Positions 57,501-63,836 of a stretch of DNA of 64,000 nucleotides are shown piece by piece. The position numbers and the translations under genes were made by a program. The notes beneath the pieces were generated by a model. That model did no database searches and was not told the origin of the DNA. It was given only the letters and a program-made list of their open reading frames with translations. Positions within the stretch are counted from its first letter, which is position 1; the number at the start of each line of letters is the position of its first letter. The stretch comes from Sapria himalayana (Eukaryota; Streptophyta; Magnoliopsida; Malpighiales; Rafflesiaceae), in assembly GCA_029783825.1 (NCBI GenBank), contig JAREIK010012298.1:124001-188000 (forward strand). Direction: 5' to 3'.

Positions 57501-59974
57501 GAACAAAATAGAATAAAAATATAAAAATATTATCATATTCAAAGTTCAAACAATAAGTGACTATCATGAAATCAATAGAGCAATAATAAAGAAATATATA
57601 AAAAAAATTTCTTATTTCTTATAAATAAATAAACTTTTTGTTAAGTCAAATATAATATTATTCGACAAGCAATTTGTGTTGCTAAATGAGAATGTAAGAA
57701 TTAACAGAATTTTAGTTTAATAACCAAAGGGTTTCACCATTATGAATGTGATTGGCAGATGATTTTTTTTGTTTTGTGTTTTTGAAAATTAGAATATTTT
57801 TGTTTATAAGAACAAAAACCATATTTACAAATATTTTTTATATACAAGATTTTATGAACGTTCAACTATATAGCATACTTTCCTATATTTTTAAAATTAT
57901 TTTAAATTTCAAAATGAATCCACTAAAAATATTTTTATATAAAATATTTTTTATATAAAACATCCAACTCTTTACAAATATAACTCAATAAAGTATTTCA
58001 TTGTTTGATATGAGATTCACTTTTTTGGGACTCATTACTATAAAAAACTATAAACTAAAAAACTATCAGGATATGCCCCTTATTCAAGTGTTATATAGAA
58101 ATAACACAATATTTTTTGATGTGAATTACACATACACAAGGGATGACACCTAGATTTAATTCATTCTGACATCAAGTTATTAAAGCTCATGCTTTGTTTG
58201 GGTTACCCTCTAAGAACGCATCTGCCAAAGAGAGCCGTGTAGAATCATTAATCACCACAAGTTCTGAAATACATCACAATTAATTCTCTTTTGCCTCTCA
58301 GAAGCCACACAAAAAAAAGAAGATTAAAATAAACCCACCAATTCAAAACAACAAATTACCATACAATAACTCAAAACAATCATCTTAAACCGCAATTAAA
58401 ATAATTATTGCAAGAGGATGCCTACGATATCAAATAGACCGATTAGATTCTACTTTTGCTTGAATCGGCAAAAAAATATTAAAGGGATCACTTTTTGACC
58501 TCAAAAAATAAATAATTACTCCCAAATACATTGAGGTTTTAAACAGGCCGTGTCATACCGGCATGGTCCAATACAATATGACACAGTCGTGTCACCGTGC
58601 CGTGCTCGACATGGGATGCTTATAGGGTCATGCCCAACAAGGCACGAGAACTAGACTGGCAAAACGACACAGCATGATTGACATCAAGAAGTAAAATATT
58701 AGTTATTACGAATATATTGATACTTAAATTTTACGAATATATTGAATATATCGAAAACATATCGATGTGTATTTGTATATGATTACCAATCAAAAAAAAA
58801 ATATTGATCTTGATGAATATATCAATACTTAGAATTTAGGAATATTTCAAAAATATACCGATTAATATATTATAAATTTTTATCATTGATTGACACACAA
58901 ATTGCAAAGTTGTGCCAAGCTGTGCCGGGCCTAAAGTGGGTCAAGCTATTCTTGCCAGTTCCTGCTAGCACGAATAAATTTTTTAAAAAAAAAAACTCAA
59001 TTGTGATCCACCACGTAAGTAGTATCAATATTACATGGCCGTTTAAAAAAATTGCCCCATTGGGCAATCACCCGACGGAGACTAGACTCGTGACTCGAGA
59101 CCCGATCGTAGCTGGTCCCGTTACCTGGCCAGTGGACCGTTTCGCATGACCATGCATGTGGTTCGTGCCTGGCACGGCACAAGGCATGACTCAACCAGCC
59201 TAGCACGGCACAAACCATGCCAAGGGTCAGCATGTTCCAAGACTACGCATGGTCTTGGACCGAGTCATGTTACAGGCCATGCCAAGACTGCCAAGCCCGA
59301 TGCTGCAAGTACAGAAGAAACACAACATAACAAATAGTAACCAACAGTATTGTAGTCTGATTGACAAATAGGCAAGACCGCTCAACCCTGTGGATATGAG
59401 TTTGATCCCCATTGTTGCATGATATGCTTTCCCATAAAATTTTTGTCAATCACTCTACTCATACTGTTAAGATGAAAGTCTTACCTGCTCTATTCTCGTG
59501 GCCAAAAGGCCCATATATGAGGGGCTAACAGATAACATAGGATGAGTTGGGGAAGAGGAGGGGGAGACAAAGAAACACACATAGCAAATATTAGATTTGA
59601 CTTCTATTTGCTAGTTGTGCAAGGAAAAAAAAGAAAAGATGTGTCAAGTATTCACTACATGGATCAACACAATCCATTCTTATAAATAACAGTAAATGGA
59701 GGGCTTACCTGTTCGAGATTCGTAGCTACAACAAGAAACTTTTCTTCCTCACCCAGAAACTTCAAATCCAGAATCTCCTCATTGTATCCAATAAGTCTAT
59801 TTTGCATTACAAGCTTAAAGTTTTCTTCACATGATAGCATTGGCAAATAAAAGAGAAACTGCTGATCGGCAGTCACACAAAGCAATCCTTTATCTAGAGG
59901 AAGAACAACAGCAGATGTAAACCCTCTTTTCGTCTCATCCGTATTAACATTAGACTTTTCCTCATATAGACAAG
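18316..59974 (-). CDS. TOZ: TORMOZ/UTP13 (TBL3) nucleolar WD40 protein, 10 exons, 5' end outside window
   Basis: Ten exons read right to left join in phase into 583 codons plus stop (1,754 bp). They match the C-terminal two-thirds of plant TORMOZ (876 residues in Arabidopsis, from memory), the UTP13 subunit of the UTP-B complex in the small-subunit processome. That complex acts in the nucleolus on pre-18S rRNA; loss in Arabidopsis disturbs embryo cell-division planes (literature knowledge). The exons cover the end of the first beta-propeller, the second WD40 propeller (repeats ending in VRVYD, VRLWD, IKVWSLDG, CVWRLPD, IKLWAI, VKLWTIK and VNLWYD) and the C-terminal Utp13 domain. Introns are 5,978, 98, 8,704, 6,565, 127, 103, 3,112, 6,133, 9,085 and more than 4,026 bp (left to right). 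The long ones are packed with transposons, yet no exon is broken. The N-terminal ~290 codons lie beyond position 64000. Confidence 0.95.
18803..19377. mobile_element. hAT-type non-autonomous element, family 1 (GC-rich)
   Basis: The 575-bp element is bounded by TIRs TAGAGGTGTCAAAC / GTTTGACACCTCTA and flanked by a perfect 8-bp target-site duplication ATCCTAAT (18795-18802 and 19378-19385), the size typical of hAT transposons. The interior is made of GGCACGGC/GCCGTGCC blocks, a 48-bp direct repeat at 19246-19341 and a 34-base C run. It encodes no transposase. It sits 169 bp upstream of the last TOZ exon. Confidence 0.9.
19033..19066 (+). repeat. homopolymer of 34 C
   Basis: An uninterrupted C run (G on the minus, transcribed strand of TOZ) inside the hAT element. 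Its exact length may be limited by sequencing. Confidence 0.85.
19701..19936 (-). repeat. Copia 3' LTR
   Basis: 236 bp, aligned end to end with 23993-24228. It starts TGTGATAAAATAAAAC on the plus strand and ends AAAATAACA. The purine tract AAGTGGGAG (minus strand, 19937-19945) abuts it, as expected for second-strand priming. Confidence 0.95.
20262..22500 (-). pseudogene. Copia pol (integrase, reverse transcriptase, RNase H)
   Basis: Integrase C-terminal part at 22045-21791 (RTLAERMRAMLMTARLPKSF, FGCPACVMYN). RT at 21598-20723 contains GIVFNEIFSPVIRL, LDVKTVFLHGEIEEEIYM and an intact YVDDMLVVG box. RNase H at 20561-20262 ends with STTEAEY. Stops split it into at least six frames, and about 30 codons are missing near 21050, between EEIYM and DSFIMSLGYNRL, where the SLYGLKQAPR motif should be. 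Confidence 0.9.
23093..23793 (-). pseudogene. Copia gag
   Basis: Starts MTAKFEIEKFNGSNFSLWKM, the typical Copia gag opening. A frameshift around 23540 separates it from the second half (LKRRLYTLRMMESVTVTDHI). The zinc knuckle near 23080-23110 has lost its first cysteine (Tyr), and a stop replaces the conserved glycine before the histidine. Confidence 0.9.
23981..23991 (-). other. Copia primer binding site (tRNA-iMet)
   Basis: Minus-strand TGGTATCAGAG starts one base inside the 5' LTR and matches the canonical initiator-Met tRNA primer site. Confidence 0.9.
23993..24228 (-). repeat. Copia 5' LTR
   Basis: 236 bp, starting TGTTATAAAATAAAAC on the plus strand. It contains CCTTTATATAGGAAAAAG, a TATA-like promoter element, and lies next to the primer binding site. 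Confidence 0.95.
24612..24791 (-). CDS. TOZ: TOZ/UTP13 exon, Utp13 domain
   Basis: 60 codons containing SAIGKEELSQLLLYIRDWNT, then KPKMCHVAQFVLF and ending NQILE, match the conserved centre of the Utp13 domain. The acceptor is TTGTAAG at 24792 and the donor GAG|GTAACT, phase 0. Confidence 0.9.
24890..25024 (-). CDS. TOZ: TOZ/UTP13 exon, start of Utp13 C-terminal domain
   Basis: 45 codons: EERLLRDLEMENAVVDADYC, then RAIQIACELHRPHKLFQLF ending SELCRH. Homology to the Utp13 domain is clear. The acceptor TTTACAG follows a poly-A/T-rich intron end, and the donor is CAC|GTTATT. The intron to the next exon is only 98 bp. Confidence 0.9.
25289..26012. mobile_element. putative TIR element (MITE-like)
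   Basis: Ends resemble one another as inverted repeats: TAAGTGACTGTTTGATAA on the left and TTATCAAACGTGTCATAA on the right, with a second inverted motif just inside. This is typical of plant hAT MITEs whose ends read CTGTTTGATAA. No target-site duplication could be recognised, so the ends are approximate. Located in a TOZ intron. Confidence 0.5.
26018..26170 (-). pseudogene. Copia RNase H remnant
   Basis: Minus-strand frame with INCDNQIIKYIIINLIFNEQ and TYTKVNNFFL resembles the CDNQ...ASNPVFHERTKHIE segment of Copia RNase H. Only this piece is recognisable. Confidence 0.55.
26793..26852. repeat. (TA)30 microsatellite
   Basis: Sixty bases of perfect TA repeat in a TOZ intron. Confidence 0.95.
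27564..28333 (+). mobile_element. non-autonomous TIR element, family 2 (copy A)
   Basis: 770 bp with TIRs CTATGTTGCACGG / CCGTGCAACATAG and an 8-bp target duplication ATAAAAAT (27556-27563 and 28334-28341). The left half is GC-rich with short palindromes built from CGTGTCCG/CGGACACG. The right half is AT-rich with ~24-bp tandem repeats of ATTTTAAAATACAG (28090-28185). No transposase. An 8-bp duplication suggests a hAT origin, although the terminal bases are not the classic hAT ones. Confidence 0.9.
28370..28690 (+). pseudogene. Copia RT remnant
   Basis: Plus-strand pieces such as FDTLTTIDFVG and IMKNINYLIINSQN correspond to the RT thumb (...NYLTITRPDI). Same segment as at 51982-52200 and 56360-56540, so several introns hold pieces of one Copia lineage. 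Confidence 0.5.
29083..29409 (+). other. 108-codon open frame, probably not a gene
   Basis: Phe/Ile-rich open frame starting MISFQSVENIS with no recognised motif. It is antisense inside a TOZ intron and the composition matches the AT-rich background. Listed only as unexplained. Confidence 0.15.
29706..30062. mobile_element. degenerate family 1 hAT-like copy
   Basis: Dense in GGCACG/CATGGC-like words that match family 1. The right end CCCATTTGACGCCTATA resembles its TIR. The left end is poorly preserved and no target duplication was found. Confidence 0.4.
30270..30777. mobile_element. non-autonomous TIR element, family 3
   Basis: 508 bp. Ends CATAGTTGTGAAAGG and (reverse complement) CATACTTGTGAAAAG are inverted repeats. 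Flanks ACTGTCAC (30262-30269) and ATTGTCAC (30778-30785) form an 8-bp target duplication with one mismatch. Subterminal GCAAGGCAC / GTGCCTGAGCCTAGGC words are shared with other sites in the window. No coding sequence. Confidence 0.75.
30465..30600. repeat. GAGCTCCAT minisatellite
   Basis: About ten irregular repeats of (C)GAGCTCCAT(G/C) and its variants within the family 3 element. GAGCTC is itself a palindrome, so the array is dense in small inverted repeats. Confidence 0.7.
30828..31379. mobile_element. hAT-type element, family 1 (552 bp)
   Basis: TIRs TAAAGGTGTCAAACGG / CGGTTGACACCTCTA with a perfect 8-bp duplication CTTCCACT (30820-30827 and 31380-31387). The GC-rich ends enclose five or six ~45-bp direct repeats of the form CCTAATTTAAAAAAATTAGG(A/G)TTTCGG(C/T)GC (about 31003-31203). 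No transposase. Begins only 51 bp after the family 3 element. Confidence 0.9.
31388..32748. other. TOZ intron sequence, no gene
   Basis: AT-rich intronic DNA. No domain-bearing frame was recognised on either strand. Confidence 0.5.
32757..33284. mobile_element. hAT-type element, family 1 (528 bp), older copy
   Basis: TIRs TAGAGATGACAAG / CTTGACACCTCTA. Flanks TGATAGAG (32749-32756) and TGACAGAG (33285-33292) are an 8-bp duplication with one mismatch. The interior words (GGCACGA, GCATGGC) are more mutated than in the 18803 copy, fitting greater age. Confidence 0.85.
33729..33848 (-). CDS. TOZ: TOZ/UTP13 exon
   Basis: 40 codons starting VWALTVGKKTEMLATGGRDA, then VVNLWYDSTACQKEDARREN, encode the last WD40 blade and the acidic linker to the Utp13 domain. 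The acceptor is TACAG and the donor AAT|GTGAGC, phase 0. It is too short to stand out as an open frame. Confidence 0.9.
34680..34850 (-). pseudogene. possible retrotransposon RT remnant
   Basis: A minus-strand frame contains FIVYVNDILIM followed by LKLFNSKSTFNL, resembling the YVDDI box and the following KxxLxxxFxM segment of a Copia RT. Nothing else around it is recognisable. Confidence 0.4.
36080..36180 (+). pseudogene. Copia RNase H remnant
   Basis: Reads like YYNSQT...SNILQTDKIHTK, corresponding to CDNQTA...SNPMFHERTKHIE. Very short. Confidence 0.4.
36622..37170 (-). mobile_element. mariner-like element, internally deleted
   Basis: 549 bp between TA dinucleotides (36620-36621 and 37171-37172). 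The left end CCTCCGTTCTGAAATGATAG and the right end CTATCATTTCGAAACGG are inverted repeats of the plant mariner/Stowaway type. The interior keeps a transposase C-terminal fragment on the minus strand. Confidence 0.85.
36765..36947 (-). pseudogene. mariner transposase C-terminal fragment
   Basis: Minus-strand translation DFFNAIQSLQYQQ, DIDDLIVAVK, LEKLNDVLLIF then stop, matching the conserved end of plant mariner transposases (FFNAIQSLQ...LNNVFLTLQ). The catalytic DDD region is absent and an internal stop occurs where a Gln codon is expected. Confidence 0.8.
37748..38519 (-). mobile_element. family 2 TIR element (copy B)
   Basis: 772 bp, inverted relative to copies A and C, with TIRs TTATGTTGCACGG / CCGTGCAACATAG and a perfect 8-bp duplication GACATCAC (37740-37747 and 38520-38527). 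It has the same two-part structure: AT-rich left and GC-rich palindromic right. Confidence 0.92.
39880..40099 (-). pseudogene. duplicated pseudo-exon of TOZ/UTP13
   Basis: This stretch is a diverged tandem copy of 40215-40455, which holds the 3' half of the 40414-40490 exon plus the following intron. Shared words include TAGCAATGCACTCATTAGT (40081-40099 and 40437-40455), GATAATAC...CATAATCAAA and AATTTCAAGCATA. In minus-strand translation it reads TNECIATCDKLENKV against TNECIATYDKHEEKV in the real exon. The upstream half and acceptor were not copied, so it should not be spliced in. Confidence 0.8.
40414..40490 (-). CDS. TOZ: TOZ/UTP13 exon with unusual donor
   Basis: 77 bp encode (G)FDGLVKLWTIKTNECIATYD then KHEEK. 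The acceptor is CTATAG. The donor is AAG|GTGCCT, a poor match to the plant consensus, but it joins in frame to the VWAL start of the next exon exactly as in the family. A degenerate tandem copy of its 3' half lies at 39880-40099. Confidence 0.88.
40618..40864 (-). CDS. TOZ: TOZ/UTP13 exon
   Basis: 247 bp encode DRTACVWRLPDLVSVVVLKG, then SVEFSPIDQCVLTASGDKT, then WAIADGSCLKTFEGH and ending FVSCG. These are two WD40 repeats, very close to the Arabidopsis protein. The acceptor is TTACAG and the donor TGTG|GTAATT, phase 1. Confidence 0.95.
40968..41124 (-). CDS. TOZ: TOZ/UTP13 exon
   Basis: 157 bp encode (S)DRTIKVWSLDG...VVAAHDKDVNSLAVAPNDSLVCSGSE, one WD40 repeat plus the next strand set. The acceptor is TTTAG and the donor GAG|GTGAGC. 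It ends in phase 0. Confidence 0.93.
41809..42995. mobile_element. family 1 hAT-type element interrupted by a family 2 element
   Basis: Ends TAGATGTGACAAACGG and ATTTGCCACCTCTG, with a perfect 8-bp duplication AATTGATG (41801-41808 and 42996-43003). Without the nested 738-bp element and its 8-bp duplication its own length is about 441 bp. GC-rich words GGCCCGGC and GGCACGGC identify the family. Confidence 0.88.
41954..42691 (+). mobile_element. family 2 TIR element (copy C), nested
   Basis: 738 bp with TIRs CTATGTTGCACGG / CCGTGCAACATAG and a perfect 8-bp duplication GTGCTTGT (41946-41953 and 42692-42699). It is very similar to copy A through its length apart from a shorter tandem-repeat block, indicating recent activity of the family. 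Confidence 0.93.
43004..44236. other. TOZ intron sequence, no gene
   Basis: AT-rich. Contains GCACACCTCAAACATGCCTT near 43291 and GGCGTGCCTTACATCTT near 43749, possibly the ends of an old TIR element. No coding signal apart from the exon to its right. Confidence 0.4.
44237..44355 (-). CDS. TOZ: TOZ/UTP13 exon
   Basis: 119 bp encode VRLWDSESQNCLGIGTGHMG then AVAFSRKFKNFFVSGS. The acceptor is CTTAG and the donor CAG|GTGAAT. It leaves two bases (AG) that complete a serine codon with the first base of the next exon. The exon has no long open frame of its own on the minus strand. Confidence 0.9.
44356..48021. other. TOZ intron sequence, no gene
   Basis: AT-rich DNA with an (A)n run near 44399 and an (AAT)n run near 44660. 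No domain-bearing frame recognised. Probably decayed retrotransposon sequence. Confidence 0.5.
48022..48379 (-). mobile_element. degenerate family 2 fragment (copy E)
   Basis: AGCACGGACACGAATATAG followed by GGAGATACAACACGGCAAG matches the start of copies B and D with many substitutions. It is followed by TTTTATTTTA-rich repeats. TIR ends and target duplication are not preserved. Confidence 0.6.
48380..48640 (-). pseudogene. Copia integrase remnant
   Basis: Minus strand reads FDMIHLDV, stop, PSEDITKEGFRYFIMFVDNC then SRYT, matching the Copia integrase core around the first catalytic aspartate (FDLIHSDVWGP...YFVTFIDDCSRYTW). Two adjacent stops replace the conserved WG. Upstream, CQFDLS-like text precedes it. 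Confidence 0.75.
49120..49560 (+). repeat. diverged direct duplication, ~245-bp unit
   Basis: CAATGTTGCATACCACTCTC ... GACCTATT near 49137-49208 and CACTACTACATACCGCTCTT ... GACCTATC near 49384-49452 align over about 150 bp including the intervening AAAATAATAT motif. Non-coding. Confidence 0.45.
50489..50623 (-). CDS. TOZ: TOZ/UTP13 exon
   Basis: 45 codons beginning VRVYDLSSMSCSYVLEGH and ending VTGSKDNT form a WD40 repeat. The acceptor is TGTAG and the donor ACT|GTAAGT, phase 0 at both ends, and it joins directly to the 59709 exon. Confidence 0.93.
51620..52785 (+). pseudogene. Copia RT-RNase H remnant
   Basis: Three consecutive plus-strand frames give HQLDVKNIFIYDN (51660), then KKYAVDTLAEVGLVDCAPGN and YKKIKKKFNYLTII (51990-52160), then FYCDSQTARYIASNPALHEQ with NGTMTTTYAQTIEQPANIL (52540-52710). 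The order and spacing are those of Copia pol, but the RT catalytic region between 51810 and 51980 is deleted. No LTRs recognised. Confidence 0.8.
52786..55494. other. TOZ intron sequence, no gene
   Basis: AT-rich intronic DNA. No recognisable domain. A moderately GC-rich patch near 54680-54800 may be a decayed GC-rich TIR element. Confidence 0.45.
55495..56165. repeat. cluster of decayed family 1 fragments
   Basis: Dense in GGCACGG, GCACGACA and CATGCCA words. Ends resembling the family 1 TIR occur at about 55889-55903 (TTGTCGCCTCTA) and 56150-56164 (GGACACCACTA). No target duplications found. Probably two or three overlapping old insertions. Confidence 0.45.
56300..57030 (+). pseudogene. 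Copia RT-RNase H remnant
   Basis: Plus-strand pieces KYAIDILTKINLYDYAQ, IKNINYLTIINLYKTYE, YVNKS, FLDSNWAQAY and ILYYDSHARKN...TSNPMFQKRSKNI follow the same Copia pol segments as the 51620-52785 remnant, with more stops. Confidence 0.7.
57031..58530. other. TOZ intron sequence, no gene
   Basis: AT-rich. A short patch at 57215-57350 shares GGCAAGGTGCGC and CCTAGGTGTGC words with the family 3 type of repeat. No coding signal. Confidence 0.45.
58535..59295. repeat. decayed family 1 fragments
   Basis: GC-rich patches 58545-58690 (GGCCGTGTCATACCGGCATGG) and 58905-59295 (CGTGCCTGGCACGGCACAAG) match the interior of family 1 elements, with AT-rich DNA between. Ends not identifiable. Confidence 0.45.
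59709..59974 (-). CDS. TOZ: TOZ/UTP13 exon (first in window)
   Basis: The exon encodes CLYEEKSN...GFTSAVVLPLDKGLLCVTADQQF...RLIGYNEEILDLKFLGEEEKFLVVATNLEQ, the linker and start of the second propeller. It has acceptor TGCAG, donor CAG|GTAAGC and length 266 bp (2 + 88 codons), ending in phase 0. The previous exon must supply one base of the first codon and was not found up to 64000. Confidence 0.93.
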
Positions 59975-60339
59975 CTGCACTATCAAAACAAATAAAAAAT
60001 ATAAGCAAAATTAAAAAAGAATAAAAAAAAATAGATTAGGAAGATGCTCAGAAGAATAATAGTTTTCAAAATATAGAACAAATTTTAAACAATAAAAAAA
60101 ATATGTATAATATAACATTAATATTTTATCTTAATATATTTTATCTTTAAAAGACAAATTTAAAACAAATAAAAAATTTAACATTTGAATTAATACTTTT
60201 ATATTCTGCATTAAATGAAAATATGTACGCATAATGATTCAGGCTTAGCTAAAAACTAGCACGGTTTAAATAAATAAATAAATAAATAAATAGAAAAATA
60301 AAATATTTATAAAAAAATCTGTATAGAAGATATGCAGAT

Positions 60340-60854
60340 TTTTGTGACCCGCCCATGCCCAGTCCCATTAAAAAAAAATGAATTTATGTGATGAAATTGG
60401 GAGTGACCGATAAATGGTACATGTGATGGTGCTGCCCACAAACCCAGTATGACCAAAGACAACACAACACATTAGGCACAAGTCTGCCCAAAAATCATGT
60501 CAGGCATGTTGTGCTAGGCTGAGCAGACTATTAGTATTGTCATGAAGGGCACGACATGATTTTCATATCGGGCCATGACCGGCACAGCATGATGGCCAGA
60601 CTAGGCCACCCAAAAAATGAGTTTGGCCGGCACGACACGGCCCATTTGACACATTTATGCATTATGTGTTGAAAATAGAGGTGTCGGGTATATATGACAA
60701 CCTGGGCATGGTATGAGGCACGGACCGACTGAGTCGTGCCTGGACTTGGGTTAGGCTGGCCCAAATAACAGCTTGAGCCGTGCAAGGCACATGGCTTCCA
60801 AACCTCATGACAGGCCGAAGGCAACCCGCGTGGCTGGCCCATTGACACGGTCTA
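60340..60854. repeat. two adjacent family 1 fragments
   Basis: The first ends near 60660 with CCCATTTGACACATTTA, a family 1 right TIR. The second starts TAGAGGTGTCGGG at 60676 and ends CCATTGACACGGTCTA at 60854. Interiors contain GGCACGGAC and GTGCCTGG words. No matching 8-bp duplications were found. Confidence 0.5.
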
Positions 60855-60899
60855 ACAGCCAGCTTGGAGTAACCCAAGTACCTGACGGATTATGGGTTA

Positions 60900-61320
60900 C
60901 CGGAAATATGGATCCCAAGCAGCTCACTTCCTTGTAATGCTAATGATCAACTTTTTATTGAGGCGGGGCAGGGTGAGTTTTTTTAATGAACTCAACCCAG
61001 CCCACCACGTCCGCGTGGGTATTAAAATATATATTTATTAATTGGACATAAAATTTTTATAATGAGCCAGACCCCAATGCAATCACATTCGGCATCAACC
61101 CGACTGAAGCTAACACTAGTCGACGCTGCCACATGATGGGGTCGGGCTGAGCATACAACGACTCAGGACAACCCCATCAAGTGTCAGCTTGGGGCTAGGA
61201 TGGGGCGGCGGGTGCACCGCCTACTCGCACTGCCTAACCACCACCACACCGCATCCACACCCGCACCGCACTGCCACAACCGAAAGGCAGAGACCTGAGA
61301 GCCGATTAGCCAAACATCCA
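60900..61320. other. GC-rich patch, probably a decayed TIR element
   Basis: Contains GAGGCGGGGCAGGGTGAG near 60960 and ACCACCACACCGCATCCACA near 61241, compositionally unlike the surrounding intron. No ends defined and no reading frame with homology. Confidence 0.3.
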
Positions 61321-62023
61321 AACCCTAATGATAAAAATCTAAAAAAATTTAAAAAAAAAATTATATATTTTCAAAATGCATCCTTACCATTGGATTTATT
61401 TCAACAACTAGGACAAAAATCCAATAGTTGTCGCGTTCTGCACACCTAAAATTAAAAAAAAAATTAAAAAAAAATATTATTTTAACAAAAATCTATAAAT
61501 ATATTAATAAATTTAAAGTTTTTCATTCTTATTTCTATATTGAATTGAGTCAATTGACACTCAACAATCTGGCTCATATTCTCCTCTACTGTCTGCTCTC
61601 TAATAATCTCAATTTTTGATTCTCAAAACACATTTTGCATTGTAAGTTGTAACTCCTGAAGTTCTAGTAGATTTTTTTTTTTGTATCTCTTTGCTACATG
61701 AGCAAAGATTAGAGTGCGACAGCGATTTCGGGCGGTGGCTTTATTTGTGATCTGTCTCATCTCTAGTTCAGATTTCAATATATTATTCAAATACTTTTTT
61801 GTATTAATTTTTTAAATAGTTAAAGTCATAAAATAAAAAAATAATAAAAAAAATTATTAATGAATATAATAAAAATTTGATTAATTTAGATTTAGAGATA
61901 GATAATAATAATAATAATCATACGAAAATGTCTGATGTCGAAATCATATTTTTTTTATGGCCCTGACTCAAACTCAAATGCATAAAAAATAAAAAGAAAT
62001 AGACTAATATTTATAGTTTAAAA
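61321..62023. other. TOZ intron sequence, no gene
   Basis: AT-rich, with poly-A runs. The missing upstream TOZ exons were sought here on the minus strand and not found. Confidence 0.5.
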
Positions 62024-62160
62024 TAGATGTGTCAAACAAGACGTGACGTGCCGTGCCTGGCCTGGCCTGTCACTATTTATTCCAACATGGTCAGGCACTG
62101 CCAGCCGGCCCAACGAGAATAATACCATGCCGGGTCAGGCCCGTACAGGCCTGGTTTAAA
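62024..62160. mobile_element. family 1 left end
   Basis: Starts TAGATGTGTCAAACAAGACG, then GTGCCGTGCCTGGCCTGGCC, the left TIR and subterminal region of family 1. It is followed by AT-rich direct repeats (AATTTAATAAATTAC, 62200-62520) that may be its interior. The right end was not identified. Confidence 0.6.
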
Positions 62161-63836
62161 AAAAAAATTTAATTTAAAATTTTGACTTTTGTATATTAAA
62201 GATTAAACTATATATAAAATATATATTATATTATATATATATATATAAGGTTTAAAATTTTAAATTTGTAACTTGAAAATTATTACAAATTTAATAGATT
62301 ATAAAGTTTAAATTTTTTTTATTAAAAATTTAATAAATTACAAAATTTAAATTTATTATTAAAAATTTAATAAATTACGAAATTTAAATTGGTAAATTAA
62401 AAATTATTAAAAATATGTAAATCAATAAATGTAACTTTAAAATAATAATAAAGTTTAAATTTTTTTTTATTAATTTTTAATAAATTTAAATTATAATTTA
62501 TTAAAATTAAATTATATAGATTTAATTTTTAAATGAAAAATATAAACACAAAAATAAATTAAACAAAAAATTTCATTAAAAAAAATTACAAAGCCACACA
62601 AAAAAATAAGCCAAGTATCCAATCGGCCAATCAGCCAATATATACATTACAACTTATATTATGTATTATGTACTCAAGTTAAATCTTCTATGCATATACA
62701 TACTAGTATCGTCACACTTAAAAAGAAAGAATATTTCATATTTTTTTCTTAGGGAGTTAACACCTTCAGGCCCCAGGAAAAAAAATTTTTATTTTTTTTT
62801 ATTTAACTCATTCTGAACTCTTAAATGATAGATTTGTGAGCCAGCACACATATTACAAATATTCAAACTTTATTTTTTTAATTTGTTAAGTTTAAATTAT
62901 TTGACGATGTTTTGAGAAATAATATCATTGTATGAGTTAAGGGCATTGCAACATCAATATCATGTTATTCTTTTCACGAGTCCTTTTTGTTTCTGAGTTT
63001 TATCATAATTAATTTTCAATCAATTATTTTATTAAACAATAAAATTATATATATCTTTTTTGATGTTTATATACAAAATTGAAGATAATACATATAACTT
63101 CCTTGAATACTAAACGAGATAAATTTTATCTATTATTCTTCATCCACAAAAATCATTCAAGATATTTAATTATCATTTACACAATTATATATTCTCAGCT
63201 TTGACATTCAAAAATAGAATAGCTAAAAATTATGGAACCACACACAAAAGAGATTATATCTGAGAACTATAAGGCATATTAGTTATGAAAATATGCTACA
63301 TATTACTATCCAACACATTAAAAACATGTTAGAAAGGACACATTATATTTAATTTATTCAAATATTTAAGAGCTCTATAAAACTACCATACATGATAATT
63401 CGAGATATTTATCATGTTGATAATAACACTAGGCATACATAGTTATATATTTTTAAAGAAATATATCAAATCTTATCACTTTTAATAAGACTATTAAATT
63501 GTGAAAATACCAATTGAATTTAATATTAAAATATTAAAAAAAATTAAAATACATTTCACTTAAATATATTATTTATTTTGATGAGCATGATATAATTCAC
63601 CAAATATCTTGTGTTAATACTCATACATAAAATAAGATAGCTGAAAAAAAAATATTTTAATAGAAACAATTAACACTTTTTATTATATAATAGTGTTCCT
63701 GAATATATTTTAAAAAATCATTATTATTTATTATTTTTTTGATCAATCAGATGTCGTCTATAATTCTTTCAAGTCATACACAACTAATTTTTTGATCAAA
63801 CAATAAATATCATTTATATATCCAAGAGGTTACATC
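62161..63836. other. TOZ intron sequence, AT-rich direct repeats, no gene
   Basis: 62200-62520 holds repeated AAATTTAATAAATTAC(A/G)AAATTTAAA-type blocks. The rest is featureless AT-rich DNA with no TOZ exon recognised. Confidence 0.45.
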
